NCBI RefSeq assembly: GCF_001945365.1
Contig: NZ_MSTQ01000013.1
Coordinates: forward strand, 1 to 64,000
Length of the DNA: 64,000 bases
Direction: 5' to 3'
DNA from: Pseudomonas reinekei
GTDB lineage: Bacteria > Pseudomonadota > Gammaproteobacteria > Pseudomonadales > Pseudomonadaceae
In this document: in pieces, positions 16,595 to 24,735 of the stretch
Numbering within the stretch: the stretch's first letter is position 1
Layout: every line of letters begins with the position of its first letter
Program-made: the position numbers and the translations under genes
The notes under the pieces: model-generated
Told to the model about the DNA's origin: nothing
Database searches by the model: none
What the model saw: the letters and a program-made list of their open reading frames with translations, nothing else

Positions 16595-17493
16595 TGAGTT
16601 ACGAAACCTTTCGTTTGTTGGTCCAGGGCTGGGCCTCCTCCGGGTACCTGCCTGAAGCACTGGCCTACGGTTTTGTGGTCAACGCGCTGCTCGCCGGATT
16701 GTTGATCGGCCCGGTGCTGGGCGGTCTGGGCACGCTGGTGGTGGTCAAGCGCTTCGCGTTTTTCTCCGAAGCGGTGGGTCACGCGGCATTGACCGGCGTG
16801 GCCATCGGCATCCTGCTTGGCGAACCCTACACTGGCCCCTATGGCAGCCTGTTCGGCTACTGCCTGTTGTTCGGCATCCTGCTCAACTACCTGCGCAACC
16901 GCACCGGCCTGGCGCCGGATACCTTGATCGGCGTGTTCCTCTCGGTGTCCCTGGCACTGGGCGCGAGTCTGCTGCTGATTCTGGCGGGCAAGATCAACGT
17001 GCACATTCTGGAAAACGTGCTGTTCGGTTCAGTGCTGACGGTCAATGGCAATGACCTGCTGGTGCTGGCCATCGTCGGTTCCCTGGTGATGGCCCTGGCC
17101 TTGCCACTGTACAACCGCATCATGCTCGCCAGTTTCAACCCGCAACTGGCAGCGGTGCGCGGCGTGGCGGTGAAGTCGCTGGATTATCTGTTCGTGATTC
17201 TGGTGACGCTGATCACCGTCGCCGCGGTGAAAGTCATCGGTGCGATTCTGGTCGGTGCACTGCTGGTGATTCCGGCCGCTGCGGCGCGCTTGCTCAGCCA
17301 ATCGTTGAAGGGCTTTTTCTGGTGTTCGGTGCTGATCGCCACGGTCAGCACACTGTGCGGGATTCTCGCGCCGATCGTCTTCGACCTGCCGATCCCCTCC
17401 GGTGCCGCGATCATTCTGGTGGCTGGTATCGCTTTCGCCCTGGCCGCCATCGCGCGCGGCGTCGTCCCCAGCCTGAAAGGGAACCTTGGATAA
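16594..17493 (+). CDS. fpvE: FpvE, ABC transporter permease
   Basis: A 299-residue ABC-3 (ZnuB/MntB-type) inner membrane permease with about eight to nine hydrophobic segments. The family coupling region GALLVIPAAAARLLSQSLKGFF lies near residue 220. It is the channel for metal released from pyoverdine, working with FpvD. The ATG at 16594 shares one base with the fpvD stop (TGATG), so the two are coupled. fpvF follows directly. Confidence 0.87.
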   Translation: MSYETFRLLVQGWASSGYLPEALAYGFVVNALLAGLLIGPVLGGLGTLVVVKRFAFFSEAVGHAALTGVAIGILLGEPYTGPYGSLFGYCLLFGILLNYLRNRTGLAPDTLIGVFLSVSLALGASLLLILAGKINVHILENVLFGSVLTVNGNDLLVLAIVGSLVMALALPLYNRIMLASFNPQLAAVRGVAVKSLDYLFVILVTLITVAAVKVIGAILVGALLVIPAAAARLLSQSLKGFFWCSVLIATVSTLCGILAPIVFDLPIPSGAAIILVAGIAFALAAIARGVVPSLKGNLG

Positions 17494-18393
17494 ATGACTT
17501 TTTCTCTGCGACAACTGACCCTGGCGGTCGCCCTGTGCGGGCTGGCCACAACGTCCTTCGCCGCTGACGACAGCAAACCGCTGCGCGTACTGGCCTCGTT
17601 GCCAATCACCTACGGGCTGGGCGAAGTGCTGCTCAAGGGTACCGACGTCAATCTGCAACGCGCGGCTCCGGACAACCTGCCGGGCAGCCGTCAGACCGCC
17701 TACTTCACCGGCCGGGGTGCGCCGGCGCTGGCCAAACTGGCGACCGACGCCGATGCGGTCATCGGCCTGCGTTCCTTGTGGCCGGATGATCCGCTGTATC
17801 CCATCTCACGGCGCAGCAATATCCGTATCGTCGAAGTCGACGCCGCCCGCCCGGTGGACGGCGCCCTGCCCGGCATTGCCGTACAACCTGGCAGCAAGGT
17901 CGATGGGTTGAACAGCCAGCCGTGGCTGGCCAGCAACAACATGGGGCGCATGGCGGACGTGATGGCGGCAGACCTGGTGCGCCTGGCGCCCAAGGCCAAG
18001 CCTGCGATCGAGGCCAATCTGGCGGCACTGAAACAGCGCCTGCTCAAACTCAGCGCAGACAGCGAAGCGCGCCTGGCGGCTGCCGACAATTTGAGTGTCA
18101 TGAGCCTGAGCGATCATTTCGGCTATCTGATTGGCGGGCTCAATCTTGAGCTGGTTGGCCAGGATGCAAGACCGGATGCCGAGTGGACGCCGCAGGCCTT
18201 GAAGGCGCTGGGTACGACGCTCAAGGACAATGACGTCGCGGTGGTGTTGCACCATCGTCAGCCTTCCGATGCGGTAAAAGCGGTGATCGCCGAAGCCGGC
18301 AGTCGCTTGGTGGTGTTGAGCATCGACGCGGCTGATCCGGTGGCCGAACTGGAGGGGGATGTGGATTTGGTGATCAAAGGCTTGAGTGGCTGA
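17494..18393 (+). CDS. fpvF: FpvF, second periplasmic metal-binding protein
   Basis: A 299-residue cluster A-I type protein with signal peptide ending near SFA-AD. It is diverged from FpvC: the His-rich metal residues are reduced, and the usual NPH motif is missing (RQTAYFTGRGAPALAKLATD; a late His pair in VVLHHRQPSD). In P. aeruginosa FpvF binds pyoverdine together with FpvC. The ATG follows the fpvE stop immediately, and the gene ends the operon before a strong terminator. Confidence 0.85.
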   Translation: MTFSLRQLTLAVALCGLATTSFAADDSKPLRVLASLPITYGLGEVLLKGTDVNLQRAAPDNLPGSRQTAYFTGRGAPALAKLATDADAVIGLRSLWPDDPLYPISRRSNIRIVEVDAARPVDGALPGIAVQPGSKVDGLNSQPWLASNNMGRMADVMAADLVRLAPKAKPAIEANLAALKQRLLKLSADSEARLAAADNLSVMSLSDHFGYLIGGLNLELVGQDARPDAEWTPQALKALGTTLKDNDVAVVLHHRQPSDAVKAVIAEAGSRLVVLSIDAADPVAELEGDVDLVIKGLSG

Positions 18394-18411
18394 TGACCGC
18401 TGGCCACAAAA

Positions 18412-18450
18412 AAGCCCGCTGACCGTCACCGGTCCAGCGGGCTTGTTTTT
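18412..18450. terminator. Bidirectional terminator between fpvF and the mbtH-like gene
   Basis: Arms AAGCCCGCTG (18412-18421) and CAGCGGGCTT (18435-18444) pair perfectly, and an inner ACCG/CGGT stem extends them. T-runs flank both sides (GTTTTTG downstream; AAAAAA upstream for the opposite strand). It lies between convergent genes. Confidence 0.9.
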
Positions 18451-18460
18451 GCGTCAATGC

Positions 18461-18685
18461 TCAGTGAGCGACGGCCTGCTCATCCATCTTTCGGCGCAAG
18501 CTCAATGGACGCATATCAGTCCAGGTTTCCTCGATGTAAGCCAGGCATTCCTTTTTCAGTCCGCTCTTGCCCACGGTCCGCCAGCCTTCAGGCACGGCTT
18601 TGTAGTCGGGCCAGATCGAGTATTGCTCTTCGTGGTTGACCACGACCTGAAAGAGGATGTCCTCGCGGTCGAATACTGATGTCAT
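18461..18685 (-). CDS. MbtH-like protein, NRPS adenylation-domain partner
   Basis: A 74-residue MbtH-like protein. The signature NHEEQYSIWPDYKAVPEGW and the late ETWTDMRPLS are present, with the conserved Trp at residues 25, 35 and 55. Such proteins bind adenylation domains and are needed for their solubility or activity, so PvdL and other pyoverdine synthetases are the likely partners. It corresponds in position to PA2412 next to pvdH. An AAGGAG ribosome site precedes the ATG. A perfect PvdS promoter signature lies 65 bases upstream. Confidence 0.95.
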   Translation of the reverse strand: MTSVFDREDILFQVVVNHEEQYSIWPDYKAVPEGWRTVGKSGLKKECLAYIEETWTDMRPLSLRRKMDEQAVAH

Positions 18686-18749
18686 GCTGTTTCTCCTTCA
18701 CGGTAGGGAGGGCTGGCTGCACGCAATGTGCAGCCGCTATGTAAAAGGA

Positions 18750-18773
18750 ACGTTCCGGCGCCCGGAAAATTTA
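18750..18773 (-). promoter_or_regulatory. PvdS-dependent promoter of the mbtH-like gene
   Basis: A perfect TAAAT-N16-CGT on the minus strand: TAAAT at 18769-18773 and CGT at 18750-18752. It overlaps the pvdH stop codon (18771-18773), so this gene can be transcribed independently of pvdH read-through. PvdS recognition of this signature is established in P. aeruginosa. Confidence 0.85.
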
Positions 18774-20177
18774 AAGCCCGATGGCGGCGGCGGCCAATGC
18801 CCGGCCGAAAATTTCGCCGACGCGGTCGATTTCTGCGGCGGTAATCACCAACGGTGGCAGGAAGCGCACCACCGCGCCGTGCCGGCCACCCAGCTCCAGG
18901 ATTAGCCCGCGCTTGAGGCACTCGCGCTGCACCAGTGGCGCCAGACGGGCGAAGGCAGGCGGATGACCCAAAGCGTCCAGCGCCCCGGCCGGATCGACCA
19001 GTTCGACGCCCAGCATCAAGCCACGGCCGCGAATGTCACCCAGTTGCGGGAAGTCGCGCTGCAGGATGCGCAAGTGTTCGCTCAAACGCTCGCCCATGGC
19101 GGCGGCGTGTTCGCAAACCTGATGCTCGACCAGGTACCGCATGACCGCAGAGCCGGCAGCCATGGCCATCTGATTGCCGCGGAACGTCCCGGCATGGGCG
19201 CCCGGCAGCCAGGTGTCGAGCCAGTCGCGATACACCACCACCGCCAATGGCAGGCTGCCGCCGATGGCCTTGGACATCACCACCACGTCCGGAATGATCC
19301 CGGCATGCTCGAAGGCAAACATTTTGCCAGTGCGGGCGAAACCGCTCTGGATCTCATCGACGATCAGCGCCACACCCGCCTTTTCGGTGATCCGGCGCAA
19401 GCCACGCAGCCAGTCCAGATCGGCCGGGATCACCCCACCTTCGCCCTGCACCACTTCCACGATCACCGCTGCCGGCAATTGCACGCCGGCCTCCGGGTCG
19501 CTCAACAGATTTTCGAGGTAATGGAGGTTGGCCTTGACCCCTTGCACGCCGCCCAGGCCGAACGGGCAACGGTAATCGTAAGGGTACGGCATGAACTGCA
19601 CGCCATTGCTGAGCAAGGCACCCAGGGGCTTTTTCGGTCCCAGGCTGCCCATCAGGCTCAACGCGCCCTGGCTCATGCCATGGTAACCGCCCTGAAACGA
19701 CAACACGGTGCTGCGACCGGTGGCAGTGCGCACCAGTTTCAACGCCGCTTCCACAGCATCGGTACCGGTGGGGCCGCAGAACTGAATCTTCGCCTCAGCC
19801 GCCAGTGCCGGCGGCAACAGAGCGAACAGGTCCTGAACGAACTGGTCCTTGACCGGCGTGGTCAGGTCCAGCGTGTGCAATGGTAATTCGTCAGTCAGCA
19901 CCTGCTGAATGGCCTCGATCACCACCGGATGGTTGTGCCCTAATGCGAGAGTGCCAGCACCGGCCAGGCAGTCGATGAACGTACGTCCTTCGACGTCTTC
20001 GACATGGATGCCCCTAGCGCGCTTGAGTGCCAGGGGAATGCGTCGCGGATAGCTGCGCGCGTTGGATTCCTGCTGGTTCTGACGGGCCAGTAACGGCGAT
20101 TCGGTGAACTGATAAAGCGTCTCGGTCGGGGCGACCCGGGCCGGCTGCTCTTCGATAAGGCTGGTAGCGACTGACAT
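18771..20177 (-). CDS. pvdH: PvdH, L-2,4-diaminobutyrate:2-oxoglutarate aminotransferase
   Basis: A 468-residue class III aminotransferase that makes L-2,4-diaminobutyrate from aspartate semialdehyde, a building block loaded by PvdL. The PLP site is visible as VDEIQSGFARTGKMF and Lys in MSKAIGGSLP. The N-terminal GAGTLALGHNHP and the length agree with P. aeruginosa PvdH (about 469). The ATG at 20177 is preferred to an upstream frame that would run through the promoter. A perfect PvdS signature ends 36 bases before the start. It lies on the same strand as the mbtH-like gene. Confidence 0.95.
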   Translation of the reverse strand: MSVATSLIEEQPARVAPTETLYQFTESPLLARQNQQESNARSYPRRIPLALKRARGIHVEDVEGRTFIDCLAGAGTLALGHNHPVVIEAIQQVLTDELPLHTLDLTTPVKDQFVQDLFALLPPALAAEAKIQFCGPTGTDAVEAALKLVRTATGRSTVLSFQGGYHGMSQGALSLMGSLGPKKPLGALLSNGVQFMPYPYDYRCPFGLGGVQGVKANLHYLENLLSDPEAGVQLPAAVIVEVVQGEGGVIPADLDWLRGLRRITEKAGVALIVDEIQSGFARTGKMFAFEHAGIIPDVVVMSKAIGGSLPLAVVVYRDWLDTWLPGAHAGTFRGNQMAMAAGSAVMRYLVEHQVCEHAAAMGERLSEHLRILQRDFPQLGDIRGRGLMLGVELVDPAGALDALGHPPAFARLAPLVQRECLKRGLILELGGRHGAVVRFLPPLVITAAEIDRVGEIFGRALAAAAIGL

Positions 20178-20213
20178 CTCTCGACCCCTCAATAAGGTTT
20201 TCCTGTTCTGGAA

Positions 20214-20237
20214 ACGCATCAGGGGCTCAAGGATTTA
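20214..20237 (-). promoter_or_regulatory. PvdS-dependent promoter of pvdH
   Basis: A perfect TAAAT-N16-CGT on the minus strand: TAAAT at 20233-20237, CGT at 20214-20216. It overlaps the stop codon of the upstream GNAT gene (20235-20237). This placement means pvdH has its own iron-starvation promoter. Confidence 0.87.
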
Positions 20238-20717
20238 CACCTTCGACAAGGCTTTGTGCATGGGGATGGCAGCAAGCCCCGCCACCGTGAACGTTGTGGC
20301 GTCTGGCTGGTAACCCAGGCGCCGATAGAAGGCTTCGCCGGTCCGCGTGCTGTTGAGTCGTGACTGGCGCAGGCCCTGGTCAATCAACCAGTCTTCGAGA
20401 TCCCCTACCAACGCCTGACCCACCCCGCGCCGAAACCACTCCGGCAGTACGTAGCAAAACGCAACCTGCCCCTCGTTCGACGCCATCGCCACACCGACCG
20501 GTTTGTCCTGCAACAGGGCGACGTTGAGGTACAGACGCGGGTCCGTGAGCCACAGGCGGATATGTTCGTGGGTTTGATTCCGGGTCCAGGCCGTGACGGT
20601 TTGCGGTTGGTTGCGATGATCGAGCGCACAACCGACGCGGATGGAACGCTCGATGATGCGGCTGATGATCACGGCCTCGGCCGGGGTTGCCTTGCAGGTA
20701 CGAATGGGGTCGTCCAT
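20235..20717 (-). CDS. GNAT family N-acetyltransferase
   Basis: A 160-residue GNAT-fold protein. The acetyl-CoA binding motif A reads VLPEWFRRGVGQALVGDLEDWL (about residues 90-112), close to the RxxGxG/A signature, and a late FYRRLGYQPD is typical. The substrate is unknown. It sits upstream of pvdH on the same strand, but pvdH has a separate PvdS promoter in this gene's stop region, so a pyoverdine role is not implied. Confidence 0.82.
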   Translation of the reverse strand: MDDPIRTCKATPAEAVIISRIIERSIRVGCALDHRNQPQTVTAWTRNQTHEHIRLWLTDPRLYLNVALLQDKPVGVAMASNEGQVAFCYVLPEWFRRGVGQALVGDLEDWLIDQGLRQSRLNSTRTGEAFYRRLGYQPDATTFTVAGLAAIPMHKALSKV

Positions 20718-20834
20718 GGCGCTATTACCTCAATCCATTGAGTTTGAGGAACGATAGTCGTGGGAGGTCCGGGCAGCCAATGCAGAGACGTTACTTTTGA
20801 TGTACCCCCGCTCTACAGGGTCCTGTTGTATTGA

Positions 20835-22157
20835 TCAGACCGATTGCAACGGCATGGTCAGCTCAACCCGCAACCCGTCCGGACGGCTGTCGAAATGCAA
20901 CGTGCAGCCGCAGCGCTGGACGATGGCCTGGACAATCGCCAGGCCGAGTCCGCATCCGGTGCTTTGACCGTTGCGCCAGAATCGTTGGGTCAGGTGCTGC
21001 AGGTCGTCTTCGGCAATGCCCGGCCCATGATCGCGCACCACAAATTGCACACGGTTGCCGCTGGTTTGCAGACTCAGCTCGACTTCCCCTTCACCGGGCG
21101 TATGGCGCAAAGCGTTGTCCAGCAGATTGCGCAGCGCCGCAATCGACAGCACCGCGGGCATTTGCACCGGGGCCTGGGAGGCCTTGGCCGGCCGGTGGAA
21201 TTTTATGCGCTGACGATCACCGCCCGCTGCGTCCTGAATCGCCAGTTTCGCCACTTGCTCGGCGCTGCATTGCACGCCGTCATCGAACGACAAACTGCCC
21301 TCGACCCGGGCCAGCAACAACAATTGTTCAAGCGTGCGGTGCAGGCGGTCTGCACCCTCCTCGGCCCGGGCCAGGGATTGATCCCGAGCCACGCCTTCGG
21401 TCATGCGCGCGACCTGCAGGTGGGTCTTGATCGCGGTCAACGGGCTGCGCAACTCATGGGCGGCGTCGCCGGTCAGCCGACGCTCGCGCTCGATGGTCTT
21501 GCCGATGCGCTGGAACAACTGGTTCTGCGTGTCGAGCAACGGTTGCAGTTCGCTGGGCAATGGCTGGACCTGCAACGGTTCCAGAGAGTCGGGACTGCGA
21601 CGCATCAAGGCATCGCGCATACGGTTGAGCGGCGCCAGCCCCTGGCCGATCCCCAGCCACAGCAGGCACAGGCAACCGAGCAACGCCACACCCACCGGCA
21701 CCGAAGCGGCCAGCAGGATCGACATGTTCAAGGCCTCACGCTCGATTTGCCGGTCCGCCGTGGTGATGCGCAGATCGCCGCGAGCCAGGGTAAAACTGCG
21801 CCACGGCGCGCCGTCGATCATCTGGTCATGGAAGCCCATTTTTTCGGCTTCCAGGGTTTGTCCGGGATCGGTGTGACTGCGGGCGAGGATTTCCCCACGC
21901 AAGGAGCTGACCTGACACGCCATGCCGCCGGGAATGTTCAGCTGTTCGGCACTGAAATGCGTGCCCTCCCCCTTGCTCGGTACGGGCGGCAGTTGCTCCA
22001 TCAGCCCGGCGACCATCCGCGCCGAGGCCACCAGACGCTGGTCGAGGGAAAACATCATCTGGTTGCGCAGGTCACTGAGCATCCAGGCCGCAGCCAGCGC
22101 CCAGATCAGTGCAAACGCGGCGCCGAGCGTCAGGCTCAGGCGCAAACGCAAGCTCAT
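20835..22157 (-). CDS. Sensor histidine kinase (QseC/TctE-like)
   Basis: A 440-residue inner membrane sensor kinase: TM1 about residues 5-30, periplasmic sensor about 30-160, TM2 about 160-185, HAMP-like linker, H-box AHELRSPLTAIKTHLQ (about residue 235), N-box LLDNALRHTPGEGE, and G-boxes DHGPGIAEDD and GCGLGLAIVQAI. The ATG overlaps the response regulator stop by one base (TGATG). From memory, this pair beside dsbD/TlpA-like/dsbG matches P. aeruginosa PA2480-PA2476. The periplasmic sensor probably reports on envelope redox or metal stress, which is inference from the neighbours. Confidence 0.88.
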   Translation of the reverse strand: MSLRLRLSLTLGAAFALIWALAAAWMLSDLRNQMMFSLDQRLVASARMVAGLMEQLPPVPSKGEGTHFSAEQLNIPGGMACQVSSLRGEILARSHTDPGQTLEAEKMGFHDQMIDGAPWRSFTLARGDLRITTADRQIEREALNMSILLAASVPVGVALLGCLCLLWLGIGQGLAPLNRMRDALMRRSPDSLEPLQVQPLPSELQPLLDTQNQLFQRIGKTIERERRLTGDAAHELRSPLTAIKTHLQVARMTEGVARDQSLARAEEGADRLHRTLEQLLLLARVEGSLSFDDGVQCSAEQVAKLAIQDAAGGDRQRIKFHRPAKASQAPVQMPAVLSIAALRNLLDNALRHTPGEGEVELSLQTSGNRVQFVVRDHGPGIAEDDLQHLTQRFWRNGQSTGCGLGLAIVQAIVQRCGCTLHFDSRPDGLRVELTMPLQSV

Positions 22158-22837
22158 CACTTCGATTGATCTCCACCGTCAGCCGGCCCCAGGCGATAGC
22201 CCAGACCGCGCACGGTTTCAACGATGCCTTTTCCCAGTTTGCTGCGCAGGTGATGGATATGGACGTTGAGGGCGTTGCTTTCCAGTTCGTCGTTGAAGCC
22301 GTAGACGCTGTCCTTGAGCTGCTCGGTGGACAGCACCCGACCACGGTTATGCAGCAGGGCCTGCAACAGCGACTGTTCGCGGCGCGACAAATCCACAGGT
22401 TGACCGGCGAGCGTGGTTTCCCGGCTGCTCGGGTCGTAAGTCAGCGCGCCGTGTTCAATCAGGTTGACACTACGCCCCGCCACGCGTCGCAACAGCGTGT
22501 GCAGGCGCGCGGCCAGCTCGCGCAGGTCGAAAGGCTTGAGCAGGTAGTCGTCGGCGCCCGCCTGCAAACCATCGACGCGGTCGGTGACCGAGTCCCGGGC
22601 GGTGAGAATCAGCACCGGCAGTTCCAGACCGTTGTGGCGCAACTGCTGCAACAACTTGAGGCCGTCTTCGTCGGGCAAACCGAGGTCGAGCACCATGACG
22701 TCGAACTCCGCCACCTTGAGCATTGCCCGCGCTGCCGACGCCGTGGCCACATGTTCCACGGTCAGGCCTTGGGCGGTCAGGCCGGCGACGATGCCGCTGG
22801 CGATCAACTCATCGTCTTCACAAACCAGTACGTGCAT
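22157..22837 (-). CDS. OmpR/PhoB family response regulator
   Basis: A 226-residue regulator. The receiver domain, residues 1-115, has acidic DD near the N-terminus, phospho-acceptor Asp in VMVLDLGLPDEDG, and Lys in DDYLLKPF. The winged helix DNA-binding domain, about 125-220, has LSRREQSLLQALLHNRGRVLS. QseB/PmrA-like. It is translationally coupled to the kinase and divergent from dsbD. A direct repeat with 11-base period, the geometry bound by OmpR-family dimers, lies in the 164-base divergent spacer. Confidence 0.9.
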   Translation of the reverse strand: MHVLVCEDDELIASGIVAGLTAQGLTVEHVATASAARAMLKVAEFDVMVLDLGLPDEDGLKLLQQLRHNGLELPVLILTARDSVTDRVDGLQAGADDYLLKPFDLRELAARLHTLLRRVAGRSVNLIEHGALTYDPSSRETTLAGQPVDLSRREQSLLQALLHNRGRVLSTEQLKDSVYGFNDELESNALNVHIHHLRSKLGKGIVETVRGLGYRLGPADGGDQSK

Positions 22838-22936
22838 GGAGAGCCTCGTGTAAATAATGCCGATTAGGCCGCCGACCGATTAAGCGGACATTATGCCGCA
22901 AGTGACGTCACCACGAGCCGTCGACAAGGTTGCCAC

Positions 22937-22955
22937 GGTTAATCATTGGTTAATC
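22937..22955. promoter_or_regulatory. Candidate response-regulator box: tandem GGTTAATC, 11-bp period
   Basis: GGTTAATC at 22937-22944 is repeated exactly at 22948-22955 with ATT between. The GTTAAT-N5-GTTAAT geometry matches the PmrA/QseB type box (TTAA hexamers with a five-base spacer). It lies about 47 bases before the dsbD start in the spacer shared with the response regulator. Confidence 0.6.
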
Positions 22956-23001
22956 GCCGCCGCCCATTGTGCTGCTCACTTGCAAAGGATAAGGCTTTTC
23001 C

Positions 23002-24735
23002 ATGCGTCAGCTGTTTCTACTCGTTGCCCTGCTGTTCTCCAGCCTGACCCAGGCTGGCAGCAACCCATTCGAGACCAAACCCGAATTTCTACCCGTCGAC
23101 AAAGCGTTCGTTTTCAGCTCCGAACGCCTGGAGTCCGGGGAAACCCAGCTCTTTTGGCAGATTGCCGACGGCTATTACCTGTATCAGAAACGGCTGAAGT
23201 TCGACGGCCTGCCTGCCGATCAGCACCCGGCGTTGCCGCAGGGCGAAGCGCACAGTGACGAATTTTTCGGTGAGCAGCAGGTGTACCGACAGGGCCTGGA
23301 ACTGAAGATCCCGGCCGGGGCCAGTGGCCAGATCAAGGTGGGCTTCCAGGGCTGTGCCGATGCGGGTTTGTGTTATCCGCCGCAGACCCAGGTTGTCGAT
23401 CTGGGCAAGAATGTGGCAACCGTTGTGACAAACGAGGCACCGGATCAAGCGTTGGCCAGCAACCTGCAACAACGGGCGCTGGGCTGGAGCCTGTTGGTGT
23501 TCTTCGGTCTGGGCCTGTTGCTGGCCTTCACCCCTTGCTCATTACCGATGCTGCCGATCCTGGCGGGGTTGATCGTCGGCAGCGGCGCCAGCCCCAAACG
23601 TGGCGTGGCGCTGGCCGGCAGTTATGTGGTGAGCATGGCGCTGGTCTATGCGGCGATGGGTGTGTTGGCGGCCTCTCTCGGAGCGAACCTGCAAGCCTGG
23701 CTGCAGAACCCATGGCTGCTAGGGAGTTTCGCGGCGATTTTCGTATTGTTGGCGCTGCCCATGTTCGGTTTCTTTGAACTGCAACTGCCGGTAGCGGTGC
23801 GTGATCGTCTGGAGAATGTCTCGCGCAACCAGCGCGGCGGCAGCCTGATCGGCGCGGGTGTGCTGGGTGCCTTGTCCGGTCTGCTGGTCGGCCCGTGCAT
23901 GACCGCACCGCTGGCCGGCGCCCTGCTCTACATCGCACAAAGCGGCAACGCCTTGCACGGCGGGCTGATCCTGTTCGCCATGGGTGTCGGCATCGGTGTG
24001 CCGCTGCTGTTGCTGGTGACTGTCGGCAACCGCTTCATGCCCAAGCCTGGCGCCTGGATGAACCTGGTCAAAGGCATTTTTGGCTTCCTGTTTCTCGCCA
24101 CTGCGTTGCTGATGCTGCGCCCGGTGCTGGACGAAAGTCTGTGGGTCGGCTTGTGCGGCGCATTGCTGGTGATCGCAGCCTATAGCGCGTGGAAGCAATC
24201 AGAGGGGTTTGGTCGCGTGGCGCATCTGTTCGGGGCCACGTCGTTGCTGCTCGGTTTGTGGGGCAGTCTGTTGCTGATCGGTGCCGCGGCGGGCAGTAAT
24301 GACGTGTTCAAGCCGTTGCAGGTTTTCCGCGCCTCGAGTTCGGCCGCTGCTGTTCCGGTGGGTCACGACGCGTTCACCACCATCAAGGATCCGCAAGCCC
24401 TGCAGCGGGAGCTGGACGCCGCGCAAGCGCAGGGCCAGTGGGTATTGCTCGATTACTACGCCGACTGGTGCGTGTCATGCAAGGTCATGGAAAAACAGGT
24501 GTTCGGTCAAGCCAAAGTGCTCGACGCCTTGAACGATGTGCGCTTGTTCCGACTGGACGTCACCGCCGACAATGCCGCCAGTCGCGAATTGCTCGGTCGC
24601 TACAAAGTGCCGGGGCCGCCGAGCCTGTTGTGGATCGGTGCCGACGGCGTTGAGCGTCGCAGTCAGCGCATCACTGGCGAAGTCGATGCCGACACGTTCC
24701 TGCAACGCTGGATCACCACCCGAGAGGCCCGCTAA
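23002..24735 (+). CDS. dsbD: DsbD, transmembrane thiol:disulfide interchange protein
   Basis: A 577-residue protein moving electrons from cytosolic thioredoxin to periplasmic thiol partners. Signal peptide ends near TQAGS. The N-terminal alpha domain has GCADAGLCYPPQT (about residue 118). The membrane domain carries the two redox Cys, in FTPCSLPMLP and GPCMTAPL, with about eight hydrophobic segments. The C-terminal gamma thioredoxin domain has DWCVSCKVME (about 490). All six functional Cys are visible. It is the first gene of a three-gene dsb operon divergent from the two-component genes, so it is probably a second, stress-inducible DsbD. Confidence 0.92.
   Translation: MRQLFLLVALLFSSLTQAGSNPFETKPEFLPVDKAFVFSSERLESGETQLFWQIADGYYLYQKRLKFDGLPADQHPALPQGEAHSDEFFGEQQVYRQGLELKIPAGASGQIKVGFQGCADAGLCYPPQTQVVDLGKNVATVVTNEAPDQALASNLQQRALGWSLLVFFGLGLLLAFTPCSLPMLPILAGLIVGSGASPKRGVALAGSYVVSMALVYAAMGVLAASLGANLQAWLQNPWLLGSFAAIFVLLALPMFGFFELQLPVAVRDRLENVSRNQRGGSLIGAGVLGALSGLLVGPCMTAPLAGALLYIAQSGNALHGGLILFAMGVGIGVPLLLLVTVGNRFMPKPGAWMNLVKGIFGFLFLATALLMLRPVLDESLWVGLCGALLVIAAYSAWKQSEGFGRVAHLFGATSLLLGLWGSLLLIGAAAGSNDVFKPLQVFRASSSAAAVPVGHDAFTTIKDPQALQRELDAAQAQGQWVLLDYYADWCVSCKVMEKQVFGQAKVLDALNDVRLFRLDVTADNAASRELLGRYKVPGPPSLLWIGADGVERRSQRITGEVDADTFLQRWITTREAR

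Noticed and set aside
14823..18393. Zinc or manganese ABC uptake system (znu/mnt)
   Set aside because: The ABC proteins belong to that superfamily, but the four preceding coupled genes with a PepSY reductase and the pyoverdine setting match fpvGHJK-fpvCDEF, and no Zur box was seen.
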